A stretch of DNA of 64,000 nt, taken from positions 1-64,000 of the forward strand of contig JAFTIQ010000004.1 in the NCBI GenBank assembly GCA_017456805.1, given 5' to 3'. The notes under the pieces were generated by a model. It ran no database searches. It had not been told where the DNA came from and saw nothing but the letters and a program-made list of their open reading frames with translations. This stretch comes from Lentisphaeria bacterium. GTDB lineage: Bacteria; Verrucomicrobiota; Lentisphaeria; Victivallales; UBA1829. The position numbers were made by a program, and so were the translations under genes. The stretch's first letter is position 1. Every line of letters begins with the position of its first letter. Below are positions 8,556 through 17,098 of the stretch, in pieces.

Positions 8556-10454
8556 TCAATTTTCCAATCGGGCAAGCCACTCGGCAGCAGAGGCATCCGA
8601 AGGCATCTTCCAATCGGTCCGCGGAGAGAGTGCAACAGAGCCGACTTTCGGTCCATCCTGACAGCAGCTCCGTTTGAACTGCTGGGAGAAAAATCTCCGG
8701 AAAAAGAGTTGCAGATGCTCTTTGAGTTTCTGCTCCGGATAGTTTGTTCCGAATACACGGATTGCCAGATAAAGAAGTTTTTCCGGCGATGTATGGTACT
8801 TGATATAATGATAGAGGAAAAAGTCATGGATCTCGTAAGGTCCGATGATATCCTCCGTTTTCTGCTTGATTTCGCCGCCGGATGCCGGGAGCAATTCCGG
8901 GCTGACAGGTGTATCCATGATATCCTGCAGAATGTTCCGGATCTCCGGTTCCATGTTCCGGGATACCCGGCTGATGATGGAACGGATCAAACTTTTCGGG
9001 ACATCACAGTTGACGGAGTACATGGCGATATGGTCCCCGTTGAAGGTGCACCAGCCCATGGCAGCTTCTGAGAGATCGCCGGTTCCAATACAGAGCCCGT
9101 TCACACCGTTTGCAATATCATGGAGAATCTGAGTCCGTTCCCGCGCTTGCGTATTTTCATAAACCACATTTCGGTTTTCCGGATCATGGCCGATATCGGC
9201 AAAATGCTGGAGGCAAGCCTCTTTGATGTTGACTTCCCGCAGCTCTGTACCGAGCATCTTGCACAAGCCGACTGCATTGTAATAAGTTCTGTCAGTCGTG
9301 CCGAATCCGGGCATTGTGACGGTGATGATATCAGAAGCCGGCTGGTTCAATTTTTTCATGACATTGGCGCAGACCAGGAGTGCGAGAGTGGAATCCAATC
9401 CGCCGGAGATCCCGACGACCAGTTTTTGGGCGAAGGTGTGCTCCACCCGTTTGGCAAGTCCGGCTGTCTGGATTTCAAAAATTTCTTCGCAGCGTTCGGC
9501 TTTTTCAGATTCTTCCGCAGGAACAAACGGCGTTCTTTCCAATGGGAATAAGCTCCCGTCTGACTCCGGAAGATCGTTCAGATCAATATTCCGGAAATGA
9601 TCCTGCGCAAAGGGCTCGGTAAGAGAAAGATAGTTTCTGTCCGCTACCCGTGCGGAATCGATCTGCTCCGCATCAAATTCGAAACAGTGAATTTGATTTT
9701 TCCGTTCAAAACGGGGTGCGTTCAAGAGCTGTTTGCCCAGAGAATAAGCCGCACAATGTCCGCTGCAGACTCCATCTGTTGTGGATTCGGAGACCCCTGC
9801 GGAAACATAAACTCTTGCAGTAAAGCTCATCCGGGAAAGCACGGAAAGTTTCTCAAGGCGTTTTCGCGTTTGAGCCGCAAAATCGTATGCTGCTGCAGGG
9901 TTCAGGATTACGTTTGCACCGGAAAGAGAGAGCGCCGCAGAAGGGGGAATCAAACCGTCTGCATCTTCTCCGATTTCCAATCCGATCCGGACCCCGTTCC
10001 CTGATTCAAAGATGAGATCTGTTCCGAAGGGAACTCTCATGCCGGCATAATTGATTTCCCGTCCTTCCACTCCGTTCCCGGCGGCAAAAACCGGATTGCC
10101 GGAACGGCAGCTCTTGGGGACGATCCCGCAGATCATGCCGTTTTGAATAAGAATACTGCAATTGTAAATTCTGTTTTTATCTTCTACCGGTGCACCCAGT
10201 ACAAACAGAGTGGAAGACTCTTTGGTATAATCTGCGAAATCCGCCACTGCATCTTCTGCCTGTTTCAGCAGCATTCTATCCCGGAAAAGATCTCCGCAAG
10301 TGGCAGAGGTCAGGGATAATTCCGGAAAAACGGCAATTGCACAGCCCTCATCAATGGCTGTTTCTGCAAGTAGATAAGACTGCCCAAGGTTAAAGCCGAT
10401 ATCCCCGACTTTTCCGGTGGGAACACAAGCGGCACATTTGAAAAATCCGTACAT
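8556..10454 (-). CDS. nadE: NAD+ synthetase, glutamine-dependent architecture with degenerate glutaminase
   Basis: A 632-aa protein with an N-terminal nitrilase-like domain (1-290) and a C-terminal synthetase domain. The ATP-pyrophosphatase motif SGGLDST and GTGDLSEAAMGWCTF are intact, so amidation of deamido-NAD+ should work. In the nitrilase triad the Glu (FPELSLTS) and Lys (IVPKS) are present, but the position of the catalytic Cys reads LEIGEDA, where the family normally has a Cys before ED. The glutaminase is therefore probably dead and ammonia may be the donor. ATG preceded by AGGA is preferred to a TTG two codons upstream. Last gene of the dnaX operon. Confidence 0.92.
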   Translation of the reverse strand: MYGFFKCAACVPTGKVGDIGFNLGQSYLLAETAIDEGCAIAVFPELSLTSATCGDLFRDRMLLKQAEDAVADFADYTKESSTLFVLGAPVEDKNRIYNCSILIQNGMICGIVPKSCRSGNPVFAAGNGVEGREINYAGMRVPFGTDLIFESGNGVRIGLEIGEDADGLIPPSAALSLSGANVILNPAAAYDFAAQTRKRLEKLSVLSRMSFTARVYVSAGVSESTTDGVCSGHCAAYSLGKQLLNAPRFERKNQIHCFEFDAEQIDSARVADRNYLSLTEPFAQDHFRNIDLNDLPESDGSLFPLERTPFVPAEESEKAERCEEIFEIQTAGLAKRVEHTFAQKLVVGISGGLDSTLALLVCANVMKKLNQPASDIITVTMPGFGTTDRTYYNAVGLCKMLGTELREVNIKEACLQHFADIGHDPENRNVVYENTQARERTQILHDIANGVNGLCIGTGDLSEAAMGWCTFNGDHIAMYSVNCDVPKSLIRSIISRVSRNMEPEIRNILQDIMDTPVSPELLPASGGEIKQKTEDIIGPYEIHDFFLYHYIKYHTSPEKLLYLAIRVFGTNYPEQKLKEHLQLFFRRFFSQQFKRSCCQDGPKVGSVALSPRTDWKMPSDASAAEWLARLEN

Positions 10455-10478
10455 GATCAAAAGTCCTGTTGTAAAAAA

Positions 10479-11177
10479 TTATTGCGGAATTGAGGTGGAT
10501 AAAACAACGCGGGAGTGACATTTTCTGATATGCTCCAGCGCTTCTTCCGGAGTATCTGCCAGAATGAACAGATCCAGATCTTTTTCAGAGATCAAGCCCT
10601 CTTTCAGCAAGCCCTCTTTGAACCATTCGATCAGAGGAGCCCAGAATTTTTTGTTCACAAGAACAAGCGGGATCGGGTTGATCTTGTTCGTCTGGATCAG
10701 AGTGAGCGTTTCACTCATTTCATCCAGTGTTCCGAATCCGCCGGGATAGACGACTACCGCGACGGAATATTTCAGGAAGCAGAGCTTCCGGATAAAGAAA
10801 TAACGGAAATCCAGCGACGTTGTCTGATAGGGATTCGGATGCTGTTCCATGGGAAGTTTAATGTTCAACCCGACGGAACTTCCGCCGTTTTCAAAGGCTC
10901 CCTTGTTGCCGGCTTCCATGATCCCGGGACCGCCGCCGGTCAGAACTCCATAACCGGAATCCGTAAGAAGTTTTGCCAGTTTTTCCGCAGATTGAAAATC
11001 CGGATTTTCCGGTTTTGTCCGGGCTGATCCGAAGATGGAAACCAGCGGTCCCTGTTTGGACATCTCTTCGATCGCTTCCACCAATTCCGCCATGATACGG
11101 AACACCCTCCAGGGCTCGTCACTCAGAAAATCCTGTGTTGTACAGATCGGGCCGGTAATTAATTCTTGTTCGTTCAT
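10479..11177 (-). CDS. LOG family protein (nucleoside 5'-monophosphate phosphoribohydrolase-like)
   Basis: A 232-aa Rossmann-like protein with the family signature PGGFGTLDEMSE and GGGPGIMEAGNKGAF. LOG proteins release a base from nucleoside 5'-monophosphates; they were long annotated as lysine decarboxylases, which is probably wrong. It lies two bases after the preceding secreted hypothetical gene and just upstream of nadE, suggesting co-transcription. A link to nucleotide or NAD metabolism is suggested by context but not proven. Confidence 0.85.
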   Translation of the reverse strand: MNEQELITGPICTTQDFLSDEPWRVFRIMAELVEAIEEMSKQGPLVSIFGSARTKPENPDFQSAEKLAKLLTDSGYGVLTGGGPGIMEAGNKGAFENGGSSVGLNIKLPMEQHPNPYQTTSLDFRYFFIRKLCFLKYSVAVVVYPGGFGTLDEMSETLTLIQTNKINPIPLVLVNKKFWAPLIEWFKEGLLKEGLISEKDLDLFILADTPEEALEHIRKCHSRVVLSTSIPQ

Positions 11178-11179
11178 CG

Positions 11180-12421
11180 TTAGAGGTCTCCGGGGGTTAA
11201 ATTCAAAAGGTTCATAATTTCTTCAGGGGTGCAGCCGTGTTTGTTGCCGCTGTATTTCAAGTGGATTTTTTTCACTGCAGTGGAACGTGCCAGGGCAGGG
11301 GGATAGGAATTTTTGGTATAACGGACCAATTCTTCATCCATTTCCTTCTGCTGCCGGGGAGGCAGAAGCTTTCTGTAACGGTTGTAAAAATCCTGGGAAA
11401 CCCCGTTCATTTTGGATTCGGAGAGATAGATCTGCTGTTTTTTCTCGTTGTACATGCGAGTCAATTTTTTTGCATCCAGTCTCAATGCCGGCTGTTCTGC
11501 TTCAGGTTCTGCGGCAGGTTTTGCACCTGGGACAGGCATCTTGAATTTTTTCATCATTTCAGCAAGCTGCTGCGGGGAGAAACGATCATCTTTCAGATAA
11601 AGCACAACCCCGCTTTCCACCAGATAGTTGAGATCTTTTTCGATTTCAGCGGCAAGGAGTTTCATTTCATTCAATCTTGCTTCCACTTCCGGGGAGCTCC
11701 GGTAATCTCCGGAATGAGTGTTATCCCGATTCCGTTTCCGGGTTTCTTCAAAATGTTGAGTGTTGATCTTCCAGGCAGTCACAAAACGGTTTACATTATG
11801 GGAGAGCTGATAGTTTTCGGAAATCCGGATCCTATCCTTTTTAATTTTCTGATCCAGAAGCCGCGCCAATCGCTGGATCTCTCCAAAATACCGTTTCTGG
11901 TATTCAGAAATCGCGTATGGGGACAGAACATTTTTGGAATATGCGATTTTCTGACATTGTTCCCAGCGGCGGCTGAAACGGATAATGACATTCAATTCTT
12001 CCAGATAGTATCTGTTTGGCACAAAGGTGCGGCGCTCCACAGAAAATCTGAGATTTTTCAGATAGGTGATCTGGCGCCGGATATCCCGGACCGCGAAAGA
12101 ACGGGACTCCCATTTTTCCCGCTTGAGGTGGGTCTTTCTGTCAATATTGATTGTTTCAATCATTGCTTTGACATCGTTGCCGATGGTGATTTCCCGGATC
12201 CCGATTTTGGTTGCGACCATTTGAATATCAGCTGCGCTTGCCTGAAGTCGGAAAAGCTTCAAACGGAAATCATCCCGGAATCTGGCTTTGGAATCCAGCT
12301 GTTCCACGGTTCTTGCATGTTTGACTACATATTCAAACTCATCTGCAAAATCTTCCAGCTTTCCGGCAAAACTCACTGCTGCAGTGAGCGAACAGAATAA
12401 GAAAAAAATTCGTTTTATCAT
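11180..12421 (-). CDS. secreted or periplasmic hypothetical protein, helical
   Basis: A 413-aa protein I do not recognise. The first 19 residues (MIKRIFFLFCSLTAAVSFA) are a good signal peptide. The rest is charged, rich in Lys/Arg/Glu and likely alpha-helical, with no Cys pattern or catalytic motif visible. The C-terminus HGCTPEEIMNLLNLTPGDL resembles a short helix-hairpin-type end. AAGGA lies about eleven bases upstream of the start. It sits between a J-domain protein and a LOG protein in an operon of housekeeping genes, which gives no clear function. Confidence 0.7.
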   Translation of the reverse strand: MIKRIFFLFCSLTAAVSFAGKLEDFADEFEYVVKHARTVEQLDSKARFRDDFRLKLFRLQASAADIQMVATKIGIREITIGNDVKAMIETINIDRKTHLKREKWESRSFAVRDIRRQITYLKNLRFSVERRTFVPNRYYLEELNVIIRFSRRWEQCQKIAYSKNVLSPYAISEYQKRYFGEIQRLARLLDQKIKKDRIRISENYQLSHNVNRFVTAWKINTQHFEETRKRNRDNTHSGDYRSSPEVEARLNEMKLLAAEIEKDLNYLVESGVVLYLKDDRFSPQQLAEMMKKFKMPVPGAKPAAEPEAEQPALRLDAKKLTRMYNEKKQQIYLSESKMNGVSQDFYNRYRKLLPPRQQKEMDEELVRYTKNSYPPALARSTAVKKIHLKYSGNKHGCTPEEIMNLLNLTPGDL

Positions 12422-12441
12422 ATCAGCATATTCCTTTCTGA

Positions 12442-13224
12442 TTATTTCAACAGTTTACGGTTCCGTTCTTCTCTTGCCTGTTCCCGCAGGATTTTTGCAA
12501 TGGAACGGTTTGTTTCTCTTACCACCTGTTCTTCCGGAGAAAGATATTCATTGATCTCTGTCGGGAAGAAAAATTGTTTGAGTTTGTAAAGTCTCGGGTA
12601 TTGTTTTTTGGAAACATTTTCCAATTCCCGCTGAACACGAACCATCCGTTGAGGGGGCTTGCGGCGTTTCCCAAGCTCCAGTGCTGTTCGGTAATGGTAT
12701 TTTGCCCGTCCCCAGTTTTTCAGATGAACATGACATCTTGCCAGATAGACTCTGTACAGGATGTTGGTGGGGGTCATCCGGACAAGCCGGGAAAAGGTTT
12801 GCATCGCAGTCCGGTAACGCTGAATGGAATAGAAATATTTCGCTTCCCGCCAGGTCATGAATACATGGGTCCGTTCCAAATCCAGAAACAGAGTCAGAAG
12901 AGTTGCATTCTCCGGAATATCGTTCCCGACGATCAGCTCTTCCAGGGTGTCATCCACTTCAGAATCCATGATGGTGGCATCAACAACCGTTGCTTTCTCC
13001 ACAACAGAATTGTGGATTTGGAGCATCTCATCATAGCTTCGCCGTTTTTCTGCATTGGAAAGAACGTTGAACGCTTCCACAAGCAATTGGAATTCCCGGT
13101 TTTTCTCCGGAGAATTCCCGAAAAGATCCGGATGGCATGTCTTGGCTTTCCGGTAATAGGCCTTCTTCAGAGTGTCGAATCCACTCAGAGGATCAATTTC
13201 CAGTAAGTCATAATAGTTTAACAT
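12442..13224 (-). CDS. J-domain protein with C-terminal TPR-like helices
   Basis: A 260-aa protein with an N-terminal J domain (residues 3-67) carrying the HPD motif at 31-33, which stimulates DnaK-type chaperones. There is no Gly/Phe linker or zinc domain, so it is not DnaJ itself. Residues 115-200 contain repeats of short helix pairs (YFSIQRYRTAMQTFSRLVR, YLARCHVHLKNWGRAKYHYR) like tetratricopeptide repeats, suggesting a client-specific co-chaperone. GGAG lies eight bases upstream of the ATG. Its start lies 33 bases after the dnaX stop. The client is unknown. Confidence 0.8.
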   Translation of the reverse strand: MLNYYDLLEIDPLSGFDTLKKAYYRKAKTCHPDLFGNSPEKNREFQLLVEAFNVLSNAEKRRSYDEMLQIHNSVVEKATVVDATIMDSEVDDTLEELIVGNDIPENATLLTLFLDLERTHVFMTWREAKYFYSIQRYRTAMQTFSRLVRMTPTNILYRVYLARCHVHLKNWGRAKYHYRTALELGKRRKPPQRMVRVQRELENVSKKQYPRLYKLKQFFFPTEINEYLSPEEQVVRETNRSIAKILREQAREERNRKLLK

Positions 13225-13257
13225 GTTCAGATCTCCACCGATCCGGATTTGTTATGT

Positions 13258-15033
13258 TCAGTTATTCTCGTAAACGTCTGTCAATTTCCCGCCGAACAAA
13301 TCAATAGCTTCCTGTACCATCGGATTTCCCTTGACTTCTTCCATCAGTTCCCGGACAGATTTTTCCCGAACAGGAGGAACTGCTTCAAAATCAGGTTCTC
13401 CAAACTCATCGTCAGACACCTCTCCGGAAAAATCAGAATCCTCTTCCGTATCAGGAACAGACTCATCCTCCGGAACCGGCTCTTTCGCGGGGGCTGACTC
13501 TTCCACTGGAACCGGCTCTTCCGCCGGAACCGGAACTTCTTCTACGGGGATCTCTTCCACCGGAACCGGAACTTCTTCTACGGGGATCTCTTCCACCGGA
13601 ACCGGAACTTCTTCCACGGGGATCTCTTCCGCCGGAACCGGAACTTCTTCTACCGGGATTTCTTCCACCGGAACAGGGATTTCCTCCACGGGGATTTCTT
13701 CCACCGGAACAGGCTCTTCTGCTGCAGGGGCAGGGGGGACGGAAACCGGAACTTCCCGGACAGGCTCGACAGGAGCAACCTCCGGAACCGTATTCTGAAC
13801 CTGAATTACGGGAACTGTCGGAACAGCAGGGATCTGTTCAAACGAAGGGACTGCTTCCAGCGGGGCAAGCTCGCCTGTTTTTCTGATATAATTCAGCCGT
13901 GCGATCAAATCGCTGACCTGAGGTGCATGAGCAAGTCTCATTCCCTTCAGCAGAAGGGTTTCGATAAAGATCTGCTTGTTGATCGATTCCCGGAGAAGGT
14001 AGCCGGTCGAAGAAAATTGTTCCAGTAAACGTTGGGCGACTCCGGGCGCGGAATCTGCTGCCAGTTTTTTGAACAGCTCAATCCGATCCGGATTTTCTTC
14101 AATCACAGATTCAGGATTTTTCAGGATCGCGCACATCATGACCCCGCGCAGCCAGGTCAGGATCTCATCAAAAAGGATTTCCAGATTTTTTCCGGCAACG
14201 CTGAAGTTGTGAATCGAGGCAATCACATTTCGCGGAATATTCAAAAGCAGCGCCTGAACGAGTGAATACATGTCCGCCGGAGCTGTCAGACCGAACAGAG
14301 AAAGAGCCTGTTCTTCCGTAATGCTTGCACTTTCACCGCATCCGGTACAGAAGAATGAAATCATCTGATCCAGAAGCGATTGAGCATCCCGCATCCCACC
14401 ATCTGCTGCCCGTGCGATCACATCGATCGCCGCACGGGAGATTGCAACATTTTCTGTTTTTGCGATAAGCTCCAACCTGTCTGCGATCAGATTTGTAGGG
14501 ATTCTCCGCAAATCAAACCGCTGACACCGGGAGATGACCGTCGGCAAAACCTTGTTGACTTCTGTAGTTGCAAAAATGAATTTTGCATGAGCCGGGGGTT
14601 CTTCGATGGTTTTCAGCAAAGCGTTCCATGCGCTTTTTGAGAGCATGTGCACTTCGTCGATGATATAGATTTTATATTTTGCGCCGATAGGCAGGTGGAT
14701 GACTTCCTCACAAATTTCACGGGCCTTGTCCACTTGTGTGTGTGTTGCGGCGTCAATTTCAATCACGTTGACACTGCGTTCCTCAGCGATTGCAAGGCAG
14801 GAACTGCATTTGCAGCAAGGTTCCCCATCTTCAGGATGTTCGCAGTTCAAAGCTTTTGCGAAAATTCTTGCGGAGGTGGTTTTTCCAATTCCTCTCGGAC
14901 CGACAAACAAATATGCCTGAGCGATTCTGTCGCTGATGATTGCATTTTTCAATGTCCTGGCGATATGTTCCTGTCCGACCATATCGGAAAACTTCTGCGG
15001 CCGCCATTTTCTTGCAATAACCTGATATGCCAT
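13258..15033 (-). CDS. dnaX: DNA polymerase III subunit gamma/tau with Pro-Val-Glu repeat linker
   Basis: A 591-aa clamp-loader ATPase. Walker A GPRGIGKT is at 45-52, zinc-ligand cysteines are in CEHPEDGEPCCKCSSC, and Walker B and sensor regions are in IIDEVHMLS and TTEVNKVLPTVISRCQ. The first 370 residues are ordinary DnaX. Residues 400-540 are replaced by a low-complexity Pro/Val/Glu linker that includes a 12-residue repeat (EEIPVEEVPVPV). A short acidic C-terminal segment follows. It loads the beta clamp in the replisome. GAGG precedes the ATG, and the gene follows a VOC gene by eleven bases. Confidence 0.95.
   Translation of the reverse strand: MAYQVIARKWRPQKFSDMVGQEHIARTLKNAIISDRIAQAYLFVGPRGIGKTTSARIFAKALNCEHPEDGEPCCKCSSCLAIAEERSVNVIEIDAATHTQVDKAREICEEVIHLPIGAKYKIYIIDEVHMLSKSAWNALLKTIEEPPAHAKFIFATTEVNKVLPTVISRCQRFDLRRIPTNLIADRLELIAKTENVAISRAAIDVIARAADGGMRDAQSLLDQMISFFCTGCGESASITEEQALSLFGLTAPADMYSLVQALLLNIPRNVIASIHNFSVAGKNLEILFDEILTWLRGVMMCAILKNPESVIEENPDRIELFKKLAADSAPGVAQRLLEQFSSTGYLLRESINKQIFIETLLLKGMRLAHAPQVSDLIARLNYIRKTGELAPLEAVPSFEQIPAVPTVPVIQVQNTVPEVAPVEPVREVPVSVPPAPAAEEPVPVEEIPVEEIPVPVEEIPVEEVPVPAEEIPVEEVPVPVEEIPVEEVPVPVEEIPVEEVPVPAEEPVPVEESAPAKEPVPEDESVPDTEEDSDFSGEVSDDEFGEPDFEAVPPVREKSVRELMEEVKGNPMVQEAIDLFGGKLTDVYENN
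13524..13703. repeat. 36-bp minisatellite inside dnaX, about five copies
   Basis: Five consecutive 36-base units begin about at 13524, 13560, 13596, 13632 and 13668. They encode the twelve-residue unit EEIPVEEVPVPV or VPA variants. Units differ at a few third positions and at two GCC/ACC switches. The period keeps the frame, so copy-number change would only lengthen or shorten the tau linker. Confidence 0.85.
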
Positions 15034-15044
15034 AATAACCTCAA

Positions 15045-15401
15045 TTAGTTCTTTTTTCTGACAGTCAAATAGAAAACATTTCCTTCCGGATCCCGGAATG
15101 CTGTTACGGAATAACCCAGGATCACCGGTGTTTTCTGTTCCGGCAAACGGTACATGGAAAGCTGTTCCGGAAGCTCTTCATCCGCTTCCATCATCCATAC
15201 AGGTACATTGTGTTTTTCCTCTGCAGAGGGAAGAGTATCAACAAGTTCCAGACAGAGCTTTCCTGTTTCTCCCATTTGAAATTCCACCCAGAACGGACTG
15301 TCCAGAACCGGAGCTCCCAATGCAAGAGTATCCCGGTAAAATGTCCGGCATTTCTGTAAATCGCGGACTCTCAGGACAAGACTGTATTTCAGATTTTCCA
15401 T
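15045..15401 (-). CDS. VOC/glyoxalase-superfamily protein
   Basis: A 118-aa single-domain protein with the vicinal-oxygen-chelate fold pattern: LRVRDLQKCRTFYRDTL at the N-terminus and FRDPEGNVFYLTVR at the C-terminus. Such proteins are metal enzymes (glyoxalases, dioxygenases, resistance proteins) or simple binding domains. Metal-ligand assignment is not clear enough to name a reaction. It is the first gene of the dnaX-nadE transcript. Its ribosome-binding site is weak. Confidence 0.8.
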   Translation of the reverse strand: MENLKYSLVLRVRDLQKCRTFYRDTLALGAPVLDSPFWVEFQMGETGKLCLELVDTLPSAEEKHNVPVWMMEADEELPEQLSMYRLPEQKTPVILGYSVTAFRDPEGNVFYLTVRKKN

Positions 15402-15782
15402 AATAACGCTGCTTTCTCTTCAAAATCTTTACTATATAAAGTATAGACTCATTTCTTTTTTTTTCAAATGGATTTTCAGGAAAAAAGGTGACTTTTCTTT
15501 TATTTTTTGACGATATTCTTCTCCGGGGATCTTCTTTTTCCGGAAAAACCTTTTTCCGGTGAATCTGAAAAATGGTGAAAAAACAGGAAAAAATGCCTTT
15601 TTCCGGCACAAAAAACAGGAAAGTATAAAAAAATAGGGAAATTTTTGCAAACTGCACTTGAATTATACACAAATATGTGCTTTTATTTCCCATGATAAAA
15701 CACGGGTGTGTTTTTCTGATTCTGTACGTCTATGAATCAGATTTGAAAAAAGGTCTTGGTAAATCTTTGTTGGAGGGCTGAA
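15402..15782. other. 381-bp AT-rich divergent intergenic region
   Basis: It holds the minus-strand promoter of the VOC-dnaX operon at its left end. The gcvH-like gene on the right has no clear promoter; the best guess is TTGAAT at 15658 with TTTTAT 17 bases on. A small AT-rich hairpin (AAAACAC/GTGTTTT) lies near 15698-15715. Several TTTTTCCGG words recur. I see no RNA gene or small coding gene. Confidence 0.5.
15440..15467 (-). promoter_or_regulatory. promoter for the VOC-dnaX-nadE operon
   Basis: On the minus strand TTGAAA is followed after 16 bases by TATACT, about 40 bases before the VOC start codon. Confidence 0.5.
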
Positions 15783-16154
15783 ATGAAATATTATTCATCA
15801 GAACATGAGTGGGTTCAAATCGATGGTGATGAAGCGTATGTCGGAGTGTCCAGATATATTGTCGATTCCCTGGGGGATATCTCCTATGTGGAATTGCCGA
15901 AGGAAGGTACAGATGTAATCGTCGGAGATGATATTGGCGTAATCGAATCAATCACTGAATCTGAAGATATTTATTCTCCCATCAGCGGAACAATCATTGC
16001 CGTGAATCACAATATGGATGATGATCCGACTCTTCTGAATGATCATTGCGAAGGCAAAAAAGGCTGGCTCTGCAAATTGGAAAATATCGATTTGGCAGAA
16101 CTGGATGATTTGATGACAGAAGAAGAATACAAGACTTTTGTGGAGAGTCTTTAA
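15783..16154 (+). CDS. gcvH: glycine cleavage H protein-like, lipoyl lysine replaced by Thr
   Basis: A 123-aa protein of normal GcvH length and order: YYSSEHEWVQIDGDEAYVGV at the start, then ISYVELPKEG, YSPISGTI and GWLCKLE. GcvH normally carries lipoate on the Lys of ESVKA. Here the aligned segment is VIESITESEDIY, with Thr58 (codon ACT at 15954-15956) in the Lys position and no Lys nearby, so classical lipoylation looks impossible. GGAGG lies just before the chosen ATG; an upstream ATG has none. It overlaps closely with folP, giving a folate-linked context. No gcvT or gcvP is in the window. Its present function is open. Confidence 0.85.
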   Translation: MKYYSSEHEWVQIDGDEAYVGVSRYIVDSLGDISYVELPKEGTDVIVGDDIGVIESITESEDIYSPISGTIIAVNHNMDDDPTLLNDHCEGKKGWLCKLENIDLAELDDLMTEEEYKTFVESL

Positions 16155-17018
16155 TTGAACCAATTCAAAGAGCTCCTTTGCGGATCCCGCCGTCTGACTC
16201 TTTTTCCCGGAAAACCGGTGATCATGGGAATCCTGAATGCAACTCCGGATTCTTTCAGCGATGGCAGTGTTTCACTTGAGAGGAAGATTAAATCTATCCT
16301 CTCCGCCGAACCGGAGATAATCGATCTCGGCGGGGAGTCCACCCGTCCCGGCGCAAAAGAAATCTCTGTCGAAGAGGAATTAGACAGAATTTTACCGGTT
16401 TTGCGGAAAATCCGTTCAGTCGATCAGAATGTGCTGATCAGTATTGATACCAGAAAGAGTGCCGTTGCTAAAGCCGCAATGGAAGAGGGCGCAGATATCA
16501 TTAATGACGTGAGCTGTCTTCATTTCGATCCGGAAATGGCACAAACAGCTGCGGAATATTCTGCCGGTTTGATCCTGAACCATTCCCGGGGAACTCCTGA
16601 TACGATGAATGATCCGGGATTTTTGAACTATCCGGATGGAATTGCGGAAACCGTTTGCCGGGAATTGGAAGAGGCTGTTTCTGTTGCGCTGAAGGCCGGG
16701 GTGAAACGGGAATCAATCATTCTTGATCCCGGACTCGGACTCGGATTTGCTAAAAACACTGGACATAATCTTGAACTGATCCGGAATCCGGAATTGCTTC
16801 TTGCGCTTGGATATCCTCTGCTCTCCGGTCCTTCCAGAAAACGGTTTGTGGGCGAGTTGACCGGTGAGCCCATGCCGGCAGAACGGGATTTCGGAACATG
16901 CGGCGCTGTGATCGCTTCATATCTTTCCGGTTATTCCATATTCCGGGTCCATAATGTAAAGGCTACACGGGATTGTCTGGCTGTGTTTTCTGCGTGTTTA
17001 AAAAACACGGGCGTTTGA
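16155..17018 (+). CDS. folP: dihydropteroate synthase
   Basis: A 287-aa TIM-barrel enzyme with the family signatures MGILNATPDSFSDG, DLGGESTRPGA, INDVSC and SGPSRKRFVGEL. It condenses p-aminobenzoate with a pterin pyrophosphate in folate synthesis. The start is TTG directly after the gcvH stop, with GGAGAG seven bases upstream inside gcvH, so the two genes are translationally close and certainly co-transcribed. Starting at the first downstream ATG would remove the strand before the first signature. Length fits the family. Confidence 0.93.
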   Translation: MNQFKELLCGSRRLTLFPGKPVIMGILNATPDSFSDGSVSLERKIKSILSAEPEIIDLGGESTRPGAKEISVEEELDRILPVLRKIRSVDQNVLISIDTRKSAVAKAAMEEGADIINDVSCLHFDPEMAQTAAEYSAGLILNHSRGTPDTMNDPGFLNYPDGIAETVCRELEEAVSVALKAGVKRESIILDPGLGLGFAKNTGHNLELIRNPELLLALGYPLLSGPSRKRFVGELTGEPMPAERDFGTCGAVIASYLSGYSIFRVHNVKATRDCLAVFSACLKNTGV

Positions 17019-17037
17019 TTTTTTTATGAAAAAAAGT

Positions 17038-17066
17038 TTGTAATATTCATAATCCCATTGTATATT
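17038..17066 (+). promoter_or_regulatory. promoter for the ankyrin-like gene
   Basis: TTGTAA, 17 bases, TATATT, ending about 32 bases before the ATG. Confidence 0.55.
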
Positions 17067-17098
17067 AGCAGATAAAATAAAAAAATCAGAGGGATTTT

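Noticed and set aside
13524..13703. Possible CRISPR-like array.
   Set aside because: Units are contiguous 36-mers with no unique spacers and they are in frame with dnaX.
13331..13798. A Thr/Ser/Gly-repeat protein on the plus strand across the dnaX linker.
   Set aside because: It is the reverse of the Pro-Val-Glu minisatellite, open only because the repeat lacks stops in that frame.
15698..15715. Hairpin AAAACAC/GTGTTTT as a terminator.
   Set aside because: It is weak, AT-rich, and no gene ends upstream of it on that strand.
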